From assembly GCA_003558105.1 (NCBI GenBank), contig PWMS01000034.1, forward strand, positions 49,482 to 113,481: a stretch of DNA of 64,000 bases, in the 5' to 3' direction. Positions within the stretch are counted from its first letter, which is position 1, and each line of letters opens with the position of its first letter. A program made the translations under genes and the position numbers. Below the pieces are notes generated by a model. That model saw nothing but the letters and a program-made list of their open reading frames with translations, ran no database searches and was not told the DNA's origin. Of this stretch, positions 32,513 to 44,447 are shown piece after piece. This DNA is from Mollicutes bacterium. Its GTDB lineage: Bacteria; Bacillota_I; Bacilli_A; Izemoplasmatales; Izemoplasmataceae.

Positions 32513-33375
32513 GGTTTAATCACCGCCTTGATGCTTTTGAAAAGGGCTTCTCTAGAGCGCGGTGAATCCTCGATGTTTATGTTGAATTTTTCTGATAATG
32601 CGGTTTTAAGTTTCACAATATCGGGAATATCAAGATTCCAATTCTCGATATTTTTTCTGGAAAAAAGCGCTAAGGGTGAGCCGTCAAACACTAATACACC
32701 CTCACGCATGACCAAAACGCGTTTGGCATATTCGTAGACTGTGTTCATATCGTGTGTAATGATAATCACCGTTTTATTCAACGTTTTATGAATATCGTAG
32801 AACACTTTTAATAAGGCATTACGGCCAATTGGATCAAGGCCGCTTGTCGGTTCATCCAAAATTAAGATATCGGGCTCCATGGCCAAAATACCGGCAATAG
32901 AGACGCGTTTTTTCTCGCCGCCACTAAGGTTGAAGGGACTTCTGGACAAATAGGATTCATCTAAGCCGACAACTTTAATCATGCGTTTAGCTAATTCTAA
33001 AGCTTTTTTTTGTGAAATCCCAAAATTTTTAGGGCCAAACATGATATCTTTCTCAACGGTTTCTTCAAATAATTGGTACTCTGGAAATTGGAAAACCAGG
33101 CCAACTTTTTTACGAATTGGATTCAGTTTAACTTTGCCTTCTTTTTTTGTGTTGCGATCAATCTTGAGACCAAAGATATGGACACGACCTTCGCTGGGTT
33201 GTAATAACGCATTCATATGTTGAACCAAGGTCGTTTTACCACTGCCAGTTTCGCCGATGAGTGTAATAAACTCGCCTGTTTTTTCGATATTTACATTAAT
33301 ATCAGACAAGGCCAAATAGGCTTTTTCATCATGACCTTGGTACTGATAGCTTACCCTTTCAAACTTAATTGCCAT
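32509..33375 (-). CDS. ecfA2: ECF transporter ATPase EcfA2
   Basis: GETGSGKTTLVQHMNALLQP, NLSGGEKKRVSIAGILAMEPDILILDEPTSGLDP. Confidence 0.95.
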   Translation of the reverse strand: MAIKFERVSYQYQGHDEKAYLALSDINVNIEKTGEFITLIGETGSGKTTLVQHMNALLQPSEGRVHIFGLKIDRNTKKEGKVKLNPIRKKVGLVFQFPEYQLFEETVEKDIMFGPKNFGISQKKALELAKRMIKVVGLDESYLSRSPFNLSGGEKKRVSIAGILAMEPDILILDEPTSGLDPIGRNALLKVFYDIHKTLNKTVIIITHDMNTVYEYAKRVLVMREGVLVFDGSPLALFSRKNIENWNLDIPDIVKLKTALSEKFNINIEDSPRSREALFKSIKAVIKP

Positions 33376-34160
33376 AAGTATGCCTCCAAATCTGGATGGT
33401 TGATGTTCGATGCATTGAGTTGATGCAAGACTTCAAGCGGCAACAACAACTCTAAATTGGAGAGTTCTAGGGTCATTTTATCTTTTAAAATATTGGTTGA
33501 TTTATCGACTTTTAAAATTTCGCCATCTTTTAAGACGACGATGCGATCACTCTCAACCGCTTCTTTCATATCGTGGGTAATGGTGATAATGGTGGTGCCT
33601 TCTTTGTTCAATTGACGCATATAAGACAAGACAGCCTCACGACCTTTGGGATCGAGCATGGCCGTTGCTTCATCAAAGATGATAACGTCGGTACGCATCG
33701 CTAGAATGCCGGCGATGGCAACGCGTTGTTTTTGACCACCAGAAAGCTGTGCTGGTTCTTTATTTAAAAAATCGAACATGTCGACTTTTTTCGCATATTC
33801 ACGAATTCGTTCAACCATGTCTTCCCTAGGGATTTGTAAGTTTTCCAGTCCAAAAGCGATATCGTCTCGGACCGTGACACCGACGAATTGGTTATCGGGA
33901 TTTTGAAAGACGATGCCAATCTTTTTTCTAATATCATAGACGGTTGTTTCATTTAATTCGATACCATCGACGTGAATGGTGCCTTTTTTTGCTTTTAATA
34001 AGCCGTTCAAAAGTTTTGAAAGCGTCGATTTTCCACTGCCATTATGGCCTAAAATCGTTATCCATTCGCCTTTGTTTATAGAAAGATTAACGTCTTTTAG
34101 GACGTCGGTTTTACCATCGTATGAAAAGGAGACATCTTTAATTTCAATCATAGGTTTCAT
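33351..34160 (-). CDS. ecfA1: ECF transporter ATPase EcfA1
   Basis: GHNGSGKSTLSKLLNGLL, QLSGGQKQRVAIAGILAM; located next to ecfA2/ecfT. Confidence 0.95.
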   Translation of the reverse strand: MKPMIEIKDVSFSYDGKTDVLKDVNLSINKGEWITILGHNGSGKSTLSKLLNGLLKAKKGTIHVDGIELNETTVYDIRKKIGIVFQNPDNQFVGVTVRDDIAFGLENLQIPREDMVERIREYAKKVDMFDFLNKEPAQLSGGQKQRVAIAGILAMRTDVIIFDEATAMLDPKGREAVLSYMRQLNKEGTTIITITHDMKEAVESDRIVVLKDGEILKVDKSTNILKDKMTLELSNLELLLPLEVLHQLNASNINHPDLEAYLWQLSLKG

Positions 34161-34243
34161 CGCTATCCTCTCCTCAAAAACCAAAATCATTATATCAAAT
34201 TAACGTTAAAATTGCGAAGGAAATAAGGGGTTAATCATAAAAA

Positions 34244-34269
34244 AACGGCGCTTTATTTCAAGCGCCGTT
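34244..34269 (-). terminator. Terminator after rplQ
   Basis: AACGGCGCTT-tatttc-AAGCGCCGTT with T-run on minus strand. Confidence 0.85.
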
Positions 34270-34288
34270 CAATATCCTTATGTCACGA

Positions 34289-34648
34289 TTAAACCAGCTC
34301 AATGATAGCCATTTCCGTCGCGTCACCACGACGCGGACCTAATTTCATAATGCGTGTGTAACCGCCTTGACGCTCTTGATAGCGTGGGGCGATATCTTCA
34401 AAGAGTTTTTGAAGCGCATTTTTATCTTGATCTGTATCCATAAAGCGTACTGTTTGAGCCGCACGACGTCTAGATTCAAGTGTGTTTTTCTTTCCGTGTG
34501 TAATCATCTTATCCATGATGCGACTAAGTTCTTTCGCTTTGATTTCCGTAGTTTCGATGCGTTCATGTAAAATAAGTTGGGTGACTAAATCACGCAACAA
34601 AGCTTTACGTTGATCGCTTCTACGGTTTAATTTACGATAAGTAGCCAT
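34289..34648 (-). CDS. rplQ: 50S ribosomal protein L17
   Basis: [35 protein letters not shown]. Confidence 0.98.
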   Translation of the reverse strand: MATYRKLNRRSDQRKALLRDLVTQLILHERIETTEIKAKELSRIMDKMITHGKKNTLESRRRAAQTVRFMDTDQDKNALQKLFEDIAPRYQERQGGYTRIMKLGPRRGDATEMAIIELV

Positions 34649-34659
34649 GGTAAAACCTC

Positions 34660-35616
34660 CTATGAGTGTCTTGCAAGTGAAAGATCAAGGTCCTCAAGCT
34701 TTTGCTTGACTTCTTTGAGCGATTTTTTACCGAGGTTGCGAACTTTCATCATGTCTTCTTCTGTTTTTTGAGTTAGTTCTTGAACGGTATTAATGCCCGC
34801 GCGTTTCAAGCAGTTATAGCTGCGGACGGATAAATCTAGATCTTCAATTTGCATTTCTAATATTTGAGAGTTTTGTTCGGACTCTCTTTCAACCATGTAG
34901 TCTTCTTCTTTGGCTTTTTCGGATAATTCAACCACCTGTTCAAGATGGTCAATCATCATTTTCGCCGCTAAGCCTAAGGCTTCTTTTGGTGTCATCGCGC
35001 CATTGGTCTCAATTTCCATTTTAAGTCGGTCAAAGTCCGCTTGTTCTTCAACGCGGGTTTTTTCAATATCATATTGAACGCGTTGAACCGGGGTATAAAT
35101 ACTGTCAATTGGAATGACACCAACTTGTCTGTTGAATTGTTTGTTTTTCTCTGCGCTGATATAACCAATGCCTTTTCTTGCGGTCATGGTAATCCGCAAA
35201 TGACCTTCGTTGACTGTGGCGATGTGTTGGTCTTCGTTTACGATGGTAATATCGGGATCGCCTTTTAGATTAATGTCTTTTGCTTTAACTTCAGCTGGGC
35301 CTTCAACATCGATTTCTAGTTCTTTTTCAACGTTAGGATCCGCATCATCTATTTTCAAAATAACATCTTTAAGGTTGAGCACGATATTGGTGACATCTTC
35401 AACAATACCGTCAATCGATGAAAATTCATGTTGTACACCGTCAATTTGACAATTTACAATCGCGGCGCCAGGTAAGCTCGATAGTAAAATGCGACGTAAA
35501 GCATTGCCAAGGGTGATGCCATAACCACGCTCAAGTGGCGTTATCTCAAATTCGCCTTTGGTATCGCCATCTTGAATAATCTTTGTTTCAGGTTTTACAA
35601 ATTTCAAATCTTTCAA
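34660..35616 (-). CDS. rpoA: RNA polymerase alpha subunit
   Basis: [30 protein letters not shown]-terminal domain [12 protein letters not shown]. Confidence 0.99.
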   Translation of the reverse strand: MKDLKFVKPETKIIQDGDTKGEFEITPLERGYGITLGNALRRILLSSLPGAAIVNCQIDGVQHEFSSIDGIVEDVTNIVLNLKDVILKIDDADPNVEKELEIDVEGPAEVKAKDINLKGDPDITIVNEDQHIATVNEGHLRITMTARKGIGYISAEKNKQFNRQVGVIPIDSIYTPVQRVQYDIEKTRVEEQADFDRLKMEIETNGAMTPKEALGLAAKMMIDHLEQVVELSEKAKEEDYMVERESEQNSQILEMQIEDLDLSVRSYNCLKRAGINTVQELTQKTEEDMMKVRNLGKKSLKEVKQKLEDLDLSLARHS

Positions 35617-35646
35617 TGGAACAACCTCCCTTGTTTGAGTTCAATA

Positions 35647-36033
35647 CTAGCCACGAGGTCGTTTTGGTGGACGACATCCGTTATGTGGAATTGGAGTTTC
35701 ATCTTTAATTGCAGTAATCTCTAATCCCGCGGTTTGTAATGAGCGAATAGCCGCTTCACGTCCAGGACCTGGTCCTTTAACGGAAACTTCAACTTTTTGA
35801 ACGCCATGTTCCATGGCGGCTTTAGCGCATGCTTCACTCGCAATTTGCGCTGCGTATGGTGTTGATTTACGGCTTCCTTTAAACCCTAATGCACCAGCAC
35901 TGGTCCAAGCAATTGCGTTGCCGCTTGGATCGGTCACAGTAATGATCGTGTTGTTAAACGTTGAGTGAATATGGGCAACTCCGGAAGGAATATTTTTTTT
36001 AGCGCGACGTTTTCCTCTTGTTCTACGTGCCAT
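35647..36033 (-). CDS. rpsK: 30S ribosomal protein S11 (uS11)
   Basis: [30 protein letters not shown]. Confidence 0.99.
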   Translation of the reverse strand: MARRTRGKRRAKKNIPSGVAHIHSTFNNTIITVTDPSGNAIAWTSAGALGFKGSRKSTPYAAQIASEACAKAAMEHGVQKVEVSVKGPGPGREAAIRSLQTAGLEITAIKDETPIPHNGCRPPKRPRG

Positions 36034-36046
36034 AGTTTATTGCCTC

Positions 36047-36412
36047 CTATTTTTTCTTCTTAGCTACAGTTCTAGCTGGGCCTTTTCTCGTACGCGCATT
36101 ATTACGCGTATTTTGACCACGAACCGGTAGCTTTCTACGATGACGCATGCCTCGGTAAGAACCGATTTCTTGCAAGCGTTTAATGTTTAATGATACTTCA
36201 CGACGTAAATCCCCTTCAGTTTTAAAATGGTCGACTTCTGCGCGAATACGCTTAAGTTCTTCATCTGAAAGGTCTTTGACTCTCATGTCTTCTGATACAT
36301 CGGCGTTTTCAAGAATTCTCGCTGCGGTGCTTCGACCGATGCCAAAAATGTATGTTAATGATATAACAATGCGTTTTTCTCGAGGAATATCTACTCCTGC
36401 GATACGTGCCAT
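36047..36412 (-). CDS. rpsM: 30S ribosomal protein S13 (uS13)
   Basis: [40 protein letters not shown]. Confidence 0.99.
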   Translation of the reverse strand: MARIAGVDIPREKRIVISLTYIFGIGRSTAARILENADVSEDMRVKDLSDEELKRIRAEVDHFKTEGDLRREVSLNIKRLQEIGSYRGMRHRRKLPVRGQNTRNNARTRKGPARTVAKKKK

Positions 36413-36426
36413 ACAAGCACCTCCTA

Positions 36427-36540
36427 TTAACCTTGTCTTTGTTTGTGTTTAGGATTGTCACAAATTACCATGACTTTCCCTTTTCGTTTAATAACTTTAC
36501 ATTTATCACAAATCTTTTTTACGGATGGTCTAACTTTCAT
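36427..36540 (-). CDS. rpmJ: 50S ribosomal protein L36 (bL36)
   Basis: Own translation: [37 protein letters not shown] (37 aa, CxxC...C...H intact). Not in ORF track. Confidence 0.97.
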   Translation of the reverse strand: MKVRPSVKKICDKCKVIKRKGKVMVICDNPKHKQRQG

Positions 36541-36577
36541 TCCAATATCCTCCTTTGGAACTGTTCAATCGATTTAA

Positions 36578-36796
36578 TTATTTATGTCTGTAGGTAATAC
36601 GCCCACGTGTTAAGTCATACGGTGACATCTCAACAGTGACTTTATCACCAGGTAGAATGCGTATGTAGTACATACGGATTTTACCTGAAACGTGAGCTTT
36701 GATTTTGTGGCCATTGTCAAGTTCCACCAAAAATTCAGTGTTTGGTAACGCTTCAACAATTTTGCCTTCCATTTCAATTTTTTCTTCTTTAGCCAT
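36578..36796 (-). CDS. infA: Translation initiation factor IF-1
   Basis: [42 protein letters not shown]. Confidence 0.98.
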   Translation of the reverse strand: MAKEEKIEMEGKIVEALPNTEFLVELDNGHKIKAHVSGKIRMYYIRILPGDKVTVEMSPYDLTRGRITYRHK

Positions 36797-36807
36797 AATT
36801 GCCTCCT

Positions 36808-37557
36808 TTAGAGCGCAGTTAAAAGTACAGGTTCGTCTTCCGTAATTAATACGGTGTGTTCAAAATGTGCACTTAATGACCCATCTGAAGTCACGGCTGT
36901 CCATTGGTCGGTTTTAACTTTGACATCATGGGTTCCAATATTCACCATCGGCTCAATCGCAAGGACCATACCGCTTTTTAAAACGGGACCTTTGCCTGGG
37001 GGACCATAATTCGGTAGTTGTGGGTCTTCATGGAGTTTCTTACCAATGCCGTGTCCCACAAACTCGCGTACAATCGCAAACCCTTGAGCTTCTGTGTAGG
37101 TTTGAATCGCGTGTGAAATATCGGATAATCTAAAACCAACTCTAGCGCTTTTGATGCCTTCATACAAAGCTTTTTCGGTGACGTCTAGTAATTTTTGCGT
37201 TTGCGCATCAATCTCACCTATCGCATAGGTCCATGCAGAATCGCCGTGATACCCTTTGTAATTTGCGCCGATATCGACTTTTAAGATGTCGCCTTTTTTC
37301 ATAATCCGGGATTTTGAAGGAATGCCGTGTACCACTTCATCGTTCAATGATGTACAAGCGCTACTAGGAAATCCGTGATACCCTTTGAAAGAGGGCGTGG
37401 CATCATGTGATTCAATGATGCTTTCAACCGTTTGATCGACGTCGTAAGTAGAAACGCCAGGTTTGATCATATTTTTAACCGCCTGATGTGCCAAAGCCAC
37501 AATGTGACCGGCTGTTTTCATCAGTTCAATTTCTCTTTGGCTTTTTCGTGTAATCAT
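36808..37557 (-). CDS. map: Methionine aminopeptidase type I
   Basis: [55 protein letters not shown]. Confidence 0.98.
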   Translation of the reverse strand: MITRKSQREIELMKTAGHIVALAHQAVKNMIKPGVSTYDVDQTVESIIESHDATPSFKGYHGFPSSACTSLNDEVVHGIPSKSRIMKKGDILKVDIGANYKGYHGDSAWTYAIGEIDAQTQKLLDVTEKALYEGIKSARVGFRLSDISHAIQTYTEAQGFAIVREFVGHGIGKKLHEDPQLPNYGPPGKGPVLKSGMVLAIEPMVNIGTHDVKVKTDQWTAVTSDGSLSAHFEHTVLITEDEPVLLTAL

Positions 37558-38204
37558 CTTAGACCCCTCAAAGCTTTTTGAATGTCTTTGTAGACCGCTT
37601 CGAAAGACTGCATCCCATTAATGTTGATAAGAAGCCCACGGCCCTTGTAATAATCGATAATCGGTTTTGTCTTGGTCTCATAGATTTTTAAGCGATTGCG
37701 TACCGATTCTAGTTGATCGTCGACTCTTTGGTATAGCGTTCCGCCACATTGGTCACATACCCCTTCAACTTTGGGTGGTTTAAAGGTCTTATGGTAAGTA
37801 TGACCACATGATTTGCAGACGCGTCGACCGACCATGCGTTCTAAGATGATATCTTTATCTACAACGATGTTGATAACAGCGGTTAAACTGGATGACATTT
37901 CCTTGAGCATATCGTCTAAGGCTTCTGCTTGTGTCACCGTTCTGGGATAACCATCTAGTAAGAAGCAACGGGCGGCATCTGGTTTAAGCAATCGTTTTCT
38001 AACGATTTCATTGGTGATATCATCATCCACCAAGTTTCCCTCGTTAATATAAGCCATCGCTTTTTTTCCAATTTCTTCGCCGCGTTCATAAGAGCGTCTA
38101 AACATCTCACCTGTCGATATGTGGGTCAATTCGTAATCAGCGATAAGTTTTTGTGATTGACTGCCTTTCCCAGCACCTGGGGGGCCCATCACGAGTAATT
38201 TCAC
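37554..38204 (-). CDS. adk: Adenylate kinase (zinc-binding LID)
   Basis: [26 protein letters not shown]...CDQCGG. Confidence 0.98.
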   Translation of the reverse strand: MKLLVMGPPGAGKGSQSQKLIADYELTHISTGEMFRRSYERGEEIGKKAMAYINEGNLVDDDITNEIVRKRLLKPDAARCFLLDGYPRTVTQAEALDDMLKEMSSSLTAVINIVVDKDIILERMVGRRVCKSCGHTYHKTFKPPKVEGVCDQCGGTLYQRVDDQLESVRNRLKIYETKTKPIIDYYKGRGLLININGMQSFEAVYKDIQKALRGLR

Positions 38205-38216
38205 GGTTTTTTCCCC

Positions 38217-39521
38217 CTATCTTATAAATCCACTATAGCTTTTGCCTTGAACGTCGGTCTTAATCTGTTTGGTGGTCTCGATGGCAACACCAACGACAAT
38301 CAATAAGCTTGTTCCACCAACTTGGATGTAATTTGGCAGTCCGAAAATAATGGCTGCAAAGATAGGAATAGATGCTACAACCAACAGATAGATGGCACCT
38401 ACAGCTGTAATTTTGAAGAGTAATTTAGAAATGTAGTTTTCTGTCTCAATACCTGGTCTTACACCGGGTACAAAGGCATTTTGCTTCTGTAAGTTGTTAG
38501 AAATTTTTTCAGGGTTAATCTGTACGAACGAATAGAAGAACGTAAAGACGATGATTAAAATAGCATACACTACATAACCAAGCGGTCTTTGATAGTTAAA
38601 CATCTCCATCAATACGCGACCAGCACCAGAGTTTTGCAAGTTTGGAATAAAGCTTAACATCGTTTGAGGGACCGATAAAATCGTGACCGCAAAGATGACG
38701 GGAATAACACCGGCTGAGTTAATTTTTAAGGGGATGTTAGAACCTGATTTTCCTTTGAATTTTGCACTGGATGGACGATTTGAATACTGGATGGGAATCT
38801 TACGGTTAGCGCTTTGCATATAGGTAACCCCGAGTAAGATTAAAATAAACATAATCACCACAGTACCGAAGATTGCATAATCGCCTACGCCACTACCACC
38901 GATAACATATTCGGTCGTTAGCGAGGTGAACATACCGGGCAATCCGGCAATGATTCCGGCGACGATAATCATCGATACGCCATTCCCAACACCTTTTAAG
39001 GTGATTTGGTCTGCTAACCAAAGTAAGAACGCTGTACCTGCAGTCATGACAATCGCTAAATAGGTATAGGTTAAGAAGGTTGGATCGACACCGATATCGA
39101 AAATGGCATCGTTGGTCAACGCAAAACCATACGTCATACCGAGCGCTTGAACAAAAGAAAGTCCTAACGCCAAATAACGGGTAACTTGGTTGATTTTTTG
39201 TTTGCCTGATTCGCCTTCTTGGCTCCACTCTTTAAGCGTTGGAACGATATCCATCTGAAGAAGCTGAATGACGATTGAGGCGGTGATGTATGGACCAATA
39301 CCTAAGGCAATGATAGAGTAATTGGATAGTGCACTACCAGTAAAGGCGTCCATAATACCCAAGAAACCACCTTGGCCTTCAAAAAATCTAGTTATTTCCA
39401 CGGGGTTAATCAAAGGCATGGTGATATAGGTTGCCGCACGATAAATCAAAAACACAGCAAGCGTAAATAAGATTTTTTTCATGAGGTTCTTATTTTTGAA
39501 TACCGCTTTGATTGTATCCAT
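38217..39521 (-). CDS. secY: Preprotein translocase subunit SecY
   Basis: Position after rplO; multiple TM segments; ENYISKLLFKITAVGAIYLLVVA, VSMIIVAGIIAGLP. Confidence 0.98.
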   Translation of the reverse strand: MDTIKAVFKNKNLMKKILFTLAVFLIYRAATYITMPLINPVEITRFFEGQGGFLGIMDAFTGSALSNYSIIALGIGPYITASIVIQLLQMDIVPTLKEWSQEGESGKQKINQVTRYLALGLSFVQALGMTYGFALTNDAIFDIGVDPTFLTYTYLAIVMTAGTAFLLWLADQITLKGVGNGVSMIIVAGIIAGLPGMFTSLTTEYVIGGSGVGDYAIFGTVVIMFILILLGVTYMQSANRKIPIQYSNRPSSAKFKGKSGSNIPLKINSAGVIPVIFAVTILSVPQTMLSFIPNLQNSGAGRVLMEMFNYQRPLGYVVYAILIIVFTFFYSFVQINPEKISNNLQKQNAFVPGVRPGIETENYISKLLFKITAVGAIYLLVVASIPIFAAIIFGLPNYIQVGGTSLLIVVGVAIETTKQIKTDVQGKSYSGFIR

Positions 39522-39961
39522 TAAATCACCTCGATGGTGCCGCCAGCAGCTTTGATTTTCTCTTCGGCTGATGCCGTGAATTTGTGGGCCTTCACTGTAA
39601 TCTTTTTATCTAATTTACCGTTGCCCAACACTTTGACGCCTTGGTTCATCTTGCGAACCATACGATCTTTAAGCAAAAGTTCAGGGGTAACGGTTGTACC
39701 ATCTTTGTATTGGTTTAAACGATCAATGTTGATGGTCGCATAAACTTTACGATGTGGATTTTTGAACCCAACTTTTCTAAGACGTTTATAAAGGGGTGTT
39801 TGACCACCTTCAAAGTCCATGCGGAGTTTCCGACCAGAACGGGAACGTTGGCCATCTTGTCCGCGTCCGGCAGTTTTACCGTTGCCGCTTGACATCCCGC
39901 GACCTACACGCTTAGAGTTCTTGGTTGAACCAGGGGTTGGTTTAAGTTCATGTAGTTTCAT
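39521..39961 (-). CDS. rplO: 50S ribosomal protein L15 (uL15)
   Basis: [38 protein letters not shown]. Confidence 0.98.
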   Translation of the reverse strand: MKLHELKPTPGSTKNSKRVGRGMSSGNGKTAGRGQDGQRSRSGRKLRMDFEGGQTPLYKRLRKVGFKNPHRKVYATINIDRLNQYKDGTTVTPELLLKDRMVRKMNQGVKVLGNGKLDKKITVKAHKFTASAEEKIKAAGGTIEVI

Positions 39962-39972
39962 TTGGGTACCTC

Positions 39973-40152
39973 CTATTTTTCAACAACATCCACCAGATGA
40001 GCGATGATTCTGATCATACCTCTAGTGGTTTCTGTATCGTTTTTAACGACCGATTTGTTGATTTTTGTCAAGCCCATAGCTTGGGCTGTTTTTCTTTGTT
40101 TTGGTGTGGTTGTAATCAAACTCTTTTTTAATGTGATTTCTAAGGTTTTCAT
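39973..40152 (-). CDS. rpmD: 50S ribosomal protein L30 (uL30)
   Basis: Own translation: [59 protein letters not shown] (59 aa), TAATG overlap with rpsE stop. Not in ORF track. Confidence 0.96.
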   Translation of the reverse strand: MKTLEITLKKSLITTTPKQRKTAQAMGLTKINKSVVKNDTETTRGMIRIIAHLVDVVEK

Positions 40153-40667
40153 TAGCTTAAAATCTCCTTAACACTTTTGCCGCGCATGCGTGCTACTTGC
40201 TCCGCGGTGCGCAGTCTATCGATAGCATCGAATGTTGCGCGAACGATATTAATAGGAGAATCTGATCCTAAAGATTTAGAAAGAATATCCGTCACACCAG
40301 CGGCTTCTAAGACAGCGCGAACAGGGCCACCAGCGATAACACCGGTACCTTCAACGGCGGGTTTTAATAATACTTTTCCTCCCCCATGGCGTCCGGTAAT
40401 TTCGTGGGGTATGCTTGTACCATATGTAGGGATTTTAACAAAGCTTTTTTTAGCTTCTTCAATCGCTTTTTTAATCGCGTCGGGAACTTCTTGTGCCTTA
40501 CCGGTTCCAAAACCGACTTGACCTTTTTTGTCGCCGACGACAACCAAAGCATTAAAACGAAAACGACGTCCACCTTTAACAACCTTTGTTACACGGCCGA
40601 TACTAACGACGCGTTCTTCGTATATATTTTCTTCTCTTTTTTTGCGTCTTCTACGATTATTTTGCAT
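40152..40667 (-). CDS. rpsE: 30S ribosomal protein S5 (uS5)
   Basis: [28 protein letters not shown]. Confidence 0.98.
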   Translation of the reverse strand: MQNNRRRRKKREENIYEERVVSIGRVTKVVKGGRRFRFNALVVVGDKKGQVGFGTGKAQEVPDAIKKAIEEAKKSFVKIPTYGTSIPHEITGRHGGGKVLLKPAVEGTGVIAGGPVRAVLEAAGVTDILSKSLGSDSPINIVRATFDAIDRLRTAEQVARMRGKSVKEILS

Positions 40668-40682
40668 TGGCGTACCTCCTCA

Positions 40683-41054
40683 TTAGAATTGTAATCCTGC
40701 AGTACGTGCAGCTTCAGCTAACACTTTAATGCGTCCATGATAACGATATCCACTACGGTCGAATACAACTTTTTTAATGTCGTTTTCTAAAGCGCGTTTA
40801 GCGATCATTTCACCAACAACTTTAGCGCCTGCTTTGTTGCTTAATGTTTCTTTTTTAGAATCTTTTTCCAACGTGGAGGCGGCTGCGAGTGTTTTACCGT
40901 TGATATCATCGATCAATTGAGCATAGATATTTTTATTCGCACGATACACGCTAAGACGGGGTCTTTGCGCTGTACCGATTAATGTTTGTCTTGCTCTAAG
41001 ATGGCGTTTCTTGCGCATCTCATTTCTTGAAATTTTGTTAATCATCTTCGTCAC
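40683..41054 (-). CDS. rplR: 50S ribosomal protein L18 (uL18)
   Basis: [46 protein letters not shown]. Confidence 0.98.
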   Translation of the reverse strand: MTKMINKISRNEMRKKRHLRARQTLIGTAQRPRLSVYRANKNIYAQLIDDINGKTLAAASTLEKDSKKETLSNKAGAKVVGEMIAKRALENDIKKVVFDRSGYRYHGRIKVLAEAARTAGLQF

Positions 41055-41063
41055 TCCTAACTA

Positions 41064-41600
41064 CTATTTAGCAGTTTTTCCTTCTTTACGACGTACTTGT
41101 TCGTCGGTATAGCGAATGCCTTTACCCAAATAGGGTTCTGGTTTGCGTACGGCACGTACATTGGCCGCAAATTCGCCAACTCTTTGTTTATCGATTCCCG
41201 ATACCGTGATTGAAGTGTTTTTTATAACTTCAACATTGATGCCTTCGGGAATAGTCATTTCGACCGGTTGAGAATAACCAGCATTAATAATGAGTTGTTT
41301 GCCTCTCATTTGTGCACGGTATCCGACACCGACCATTTTTAATTTTTTTGTATAACCGTCATGTACACCTTGCACCATATTCACAAGTAAAGAACGCGTG
41401 GTGCCATGCAGTGTACGATCGGTTTTTGTATCACCAGGACGCTCAACATAAATCGCTTCGTCGTCTTGTTTCAACAACATAGATTCATGAGCGGTCATAG
41501 TAAGTTCTCCTTTAGGGCCTTTCACAGTAACCTTATGTCCTTCAATGGATGCCGTGACGCCTTGAGGTAAAGTGATGGGTTTGTTCCCAATACGACTCAT
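41064..41600 (-). CDS. rplF: 50S ribosomal protein L6 (uL6)
   Basis: [42 protein letters not shown]. Confidence 0.98.
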   Translation of the reverse strand: MSRIGNKPITLPQGVTASIEGHKVTVKGPKGELTMTAHESMLLKQDDEAIYVERPGDTKTDRTLHGTTRSLLVNMVQGVHDGYTKKLKMVGVGYRAQMRGKQLIINAGYSQPVEMTIPEGINVEVIKNTSITVSGIDKQRVGEFAANVRAVRKPEPYLGKGIRYTDEQVRRKEGKTAK

Positions 41601-41622
41601 GGTTTGTACCTCCTTTAATTGA

Positions 41623-42018
41623 TTACCATACGTATGCGAGAATTTCTCCGCCAATGTTTTGTTTGCGGGCTTCTCTGTCTGAAATAATACCTTTTGAAGT
41701 CGAGATAACAGCGATGCCTAGTCCATTTAAAACTTTGGGGACTTCACCACTTTTAGCATAAACCTTCAATCCTGGTTTAGAAATACGTTTAAGACCTTTA
41801 ACGACACGTTCGTTTTGCATATAACGAAGCGTGATACGTAATTGATTTACAGGTTTACCTTTGATTTCTTGAATGTTTGCAATATATCCTTCATCGCGCA
41901 ATAACTCAAGCACTTGCTTTTTGAGTTTGGACGCTGGAATATCAACGGTTTCAGCTTTCATCTGATTTGCGTTTCTAATACGTGTTAACATATCAGCAAT
42001 AGGATCTGTCATTACCAT
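41623..42018 (-). CDS. rpsH: 30S ribosomal protein S8 (uS8)
   Basis: [51 protein letters not shown]. Confidence 0.98.
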   Translation of the reverse strand: MVMTDPIADMLTRIRNANQMKAETVDIPASKLKKQVLELLRDEGYIANIQEIKGKPVNQLRITLRYMQNERVVKGLKRISKPGLKVYAKSGEVPKVLNGLGIAVISTSKGIISDREARKQNIGGEILAYVW

Positions 42019-42055
42019 ATTTAAATTGCCTCCTCCCAATACTTAGGAATAATTT

Positions 42056-42241
42056 TTACCAACTTGCTTTTCTTACGCCAGGAATTTGTCCCTTGTATGC
42101 CAGTTCACGGAAACAAATACGGCAGAGTTTGAATTTGCGAATAACGGCATGTGGACGTCCATATCTTTCACAGCGAGTATACTCTCTGACTTTGTATTTT
42201 GATGGGCGTTGTTGCTTCGCGATCATTGATTTTTTAGCCAT
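42056..42241 (-). CDS. rpsN: 30S ribosomal protein S14 type Z (uS14), one zinc-ligand Cys replaced by Tyr
   Basis: [62 protein letters not shown]-x2-Y...C-x2-C. Confidence 0.97.
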   Translation of the reverse strand: MAKKSMIAKQQRPSKYKVREYTRCERYGRPHAVIRKFKLCRICFRELAYKGQIPGVRKASW

Positions 42242-42252
42242 AAATAGCCTCC

Positions 42253-42795
42253 TTAATTTTTTCTAAACGGCATACCAAATTGTGCTAAAAGCTCTCTGGC
42301 TTCTAGATCGGTTTGCGCCGTTGTAACCACTACGATGTCCATACCACGAACACGATTGACTTTATCATAATTGATTTCAGGGAAGATTAGTTGTTCTTTT
42401 ACCCCGAGGGTAAAGTTCCCTCTACCATCAAAGGCTTTCGGACTAACCCCTTGAAAGTCACGCACACGTGGAAGTGCTATGCTTATCAATTTATCTAAAA
42501 AGTCGTACATTCTATTACCGCGCAGGGTTACTTTACAACCGATCGGCATACCTTCTCTTAATTTGAAGTTTGCAATCGACTTTTTAGCTTTGGTAATGAT
42601 CGGTTTTTGACCTGTAATAAGGGTCATTTCTTCTACCGCATCATCCAGCACTTTTGAGTTGTCAACGGCATCGCCAACACCCATATTTACAACGACTTTT
42701 TCAATGGTTGGTGCTTGCATGATTGATGTATATTCAAATTTTTCAACCAATTTTGGTCGGATTTCTTCAACATATCTTTCTTGTAAACGATTCAT
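42253..42795 (-). CDS. rplE: 50S ribosomal protein L5 (uL5)
   Basis: [46 protein letters not shown]. Confidence 0.99.
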   Translation of the reverse strand: MNRLQERYVEEIRPKLVEKFEYTSIMQAPTIEKVVVNMGVGDAVDNSKVLDDAVEEMTLITGQKPIITKAKKSIANFKLREGMPIGCKVTLRGNRMYDFLDKLISIALPRVRDFQGVSPKAFDGRGNFTLGVKEQLIFPEINYDKVNRVRGMDIVVVTTAQTDLEARELLAQFGMPFRKN

Positions 42796-42815
42796 CCACT
42801 AATGCCTCCTTTCTA

Positions 42816-43142
42816 TTAGTCTAAAACCTCGCCGGTTTTCTTTGATACACGGACTTTGCGTGTAACTTCTTCTTTCTTGTTTGTTTCTGTAATATGCTTA
42901 TAGCCTACTCTAGTTGCGCCTTTTTTATCGACGAGCATCACATTAGATGCGTCGATGGGGGCTTCAAATTCTAAAATCCCGCCGTCGGGGTTAGCTTGAG
43001 TAGGTTTTTCATGTTTTTTGATGACATTGATACCTTCGATGAGGACGCGGTTCACTTGAGGATACGTTTTAATGACGTTGCCTTCTTTGCCTTTATCTTC
43101 ACCGGAGATAACGCGTACTTTGTCGCCTTTTTTAATCTTCAT
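42816..43142 (-). CDS. rplX: 50S ribosomal protein L24 (uL24)
   Basis: [23 protein letters not shown]. Confidence 0.97.
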   Translation of the reverse strand: MKIKKGDKVRVISGEDKGKEGNVIKTYPQVNRVLIEGINVIKKHEKPTQANPDGGILEFEAPIDASNVMLVDKKGATRVGYKHITETNKKEEVTRKVRVSKKTGEVLD

Positions 43143-43160
43143 ACGTCTTCCTCCTACTCT

Positions 43161-43529
43161 TTATAATACTTCTGGGGCAAGGGATAAAATCTTCATGAAT
43201 CCCTCTTCACGCAGTTCTCGGGCCACCGGTCCAAATATACGGGTTCCTTTTGGGGATTTATCATCCTGTACAATAACAGCGGCGTTATCGTCAAATCTAA
43301 TATAGGTTCCATCCTTACGGCGTACTTCTTTAGCCGTACGAACAATAACTGCTTTAACGAGCTCGCCTTTTTTGACCGTTCCACCCGGCGTAGCATGTTT
43401 GACGGTAGCTGTAATAATATCGCCTAAAGAGGCGTATTTTCTACCGGTTCCGCCAAGAATTTTGACGGCAAGTATTTCTTTAGCGCCGGAATTATCAGCG
43501 ACTTTTAATCTTGATTCTTGTTGAATCAT
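43161..43529 (-). CDS. rplN: 50S ribosomal protein L14 (uL14)
   Basis: [27 protein letters not shown]. Confidence 0.99.
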   Translation of the reverse strand: MIQQESRLKVADNSGAKEILAVKILGGTGRKYASLGDIITATVKHATPGGTVKKGELVKAVIVRTAKEVRRKDGTYIRFDDNAAVIVQDDKSPKGTRIFGPVARELREEGFMKILSLAPEVL

Positions 43530-43558
43530 CGTTAAGAACCTCCTCTTTTAAAGCTCTT

Positions 43559-43819
43559 CTATACGAGAACCTTACTCTCTACGATTTCAAGCAAACGGAA
43601 TTTTTTTGTTTTGGATAGTGGGCGTGTCTCCATTATCTTAACAACATCACCGATTTTGGCTTGATTGTTTCCGTCGTGAGCCGCAAACTTTTTAGAATGC
43701 TTCACGCGTTTTCCATATTTTGGATGTCTGATATAGTATTCAACCATGACTGAAATGGTTTTTTCGGCATTAGCACCGACAACCGTCCCAGTTAGGACTC
43801 TACGATCGTTTCGTTCCAT
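43559..43819 (-). CDS. rpsQ: 30S ribosomal protein S17 (uS17)
   Basis: [44 protein letters not shown]. Confidence 0.98.
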   Translation of the reverse strand: MERNDRRVLTGTVVGANAEKTISVMVEYYIRHPKYGKRVKHSKKFAAHDGNNQAKIGDVVKIMETRPLSKTKKFRLLEIVESKVLV

Positions 43820-43836
43820 ATAATTCTCCTCTCGCC

Positions 43837-44040
43837 TTATTTAGCCTTGCGCTCGTTTAAAACAGTTTTCATACGTGCAATGGCTTTTTTGACATTACTA
43901 ATACGAGCTGTGTTTTCTAAATTACCTGTCGCCTGTCTAAAGCGAAGATCAAATAATTCTTTTTTGAGTGTGACAATTTCTTCGTTGATTTTAGTAGTTT
44001 CCATGTCTCTAATTTCATTAGTTTTCACTAAAATCACCAC
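43837..44040 (-). CDS. rpmC: 50S ribosomal protein L29 (uL29); true start likely a few codons downstream
   Basis: [42 protein letters not shown]. Confidence 0.95.
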   Translation of the reverse strand: MVILVKTNEIRDMETTKINEEIVTLKKELFDLRFRQATGNLENTARISNVKKAIARMKTVLNERKAK

Positions 44041-44446
44041 TTTCTTTCTTAATCACTTTCGTCCTGACGGGCAACTTGTGTGCAGCAAGACGAAGGGCTT
44101 CGTTGGCTACTTCTTCAGTAACCCCGGCTACTTCGAGTATCACAGTACCCTCTTTAACCACAGCCACAAAGCTTTCAGGTGCCCCTTTACCGGAGCCCAT
44201 ACGTACTTCTAGTGGTTTAGCGGTTTTTGCAATATGAGGGAAAATGCGAATCCATACTTTACCCTGACGCTTCATAAAACGGTTAACCGCAACACGTGCG
44301 GATTCGATTTGACGGCTGGTAATCCATGAACCTTCTAAAGATTGCAAACCGTAATCACCAAAACTAACGGTGGTTCCGCTTTTGGCTTTTCCTTCATATG
44401 AGACTCTGTGAGGGCGTCTGTATTTAGTTCTTTTGGGAATTAACAT
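44018..44446 (-). CDS. rplP: 50S ribosomal protein L16 (uL16)
   Basis: [39 protein letters not shown]. Confidence 0.98.
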   Translation of the reverse strand: MLIPKRTKYRRPHRVSYEGKAKSGTTVSFGDYGLQSLEGSWITSRQIESARVAVNRFMKRQGKVWIRIFPHIAKTAKPLEVRMGSGKGAPESFVAVVKEGTVILEVAGVTEEVANEALRLAAHKLPVRTKVIKKESGDFSEN

Positions 44447-44447
44447 A

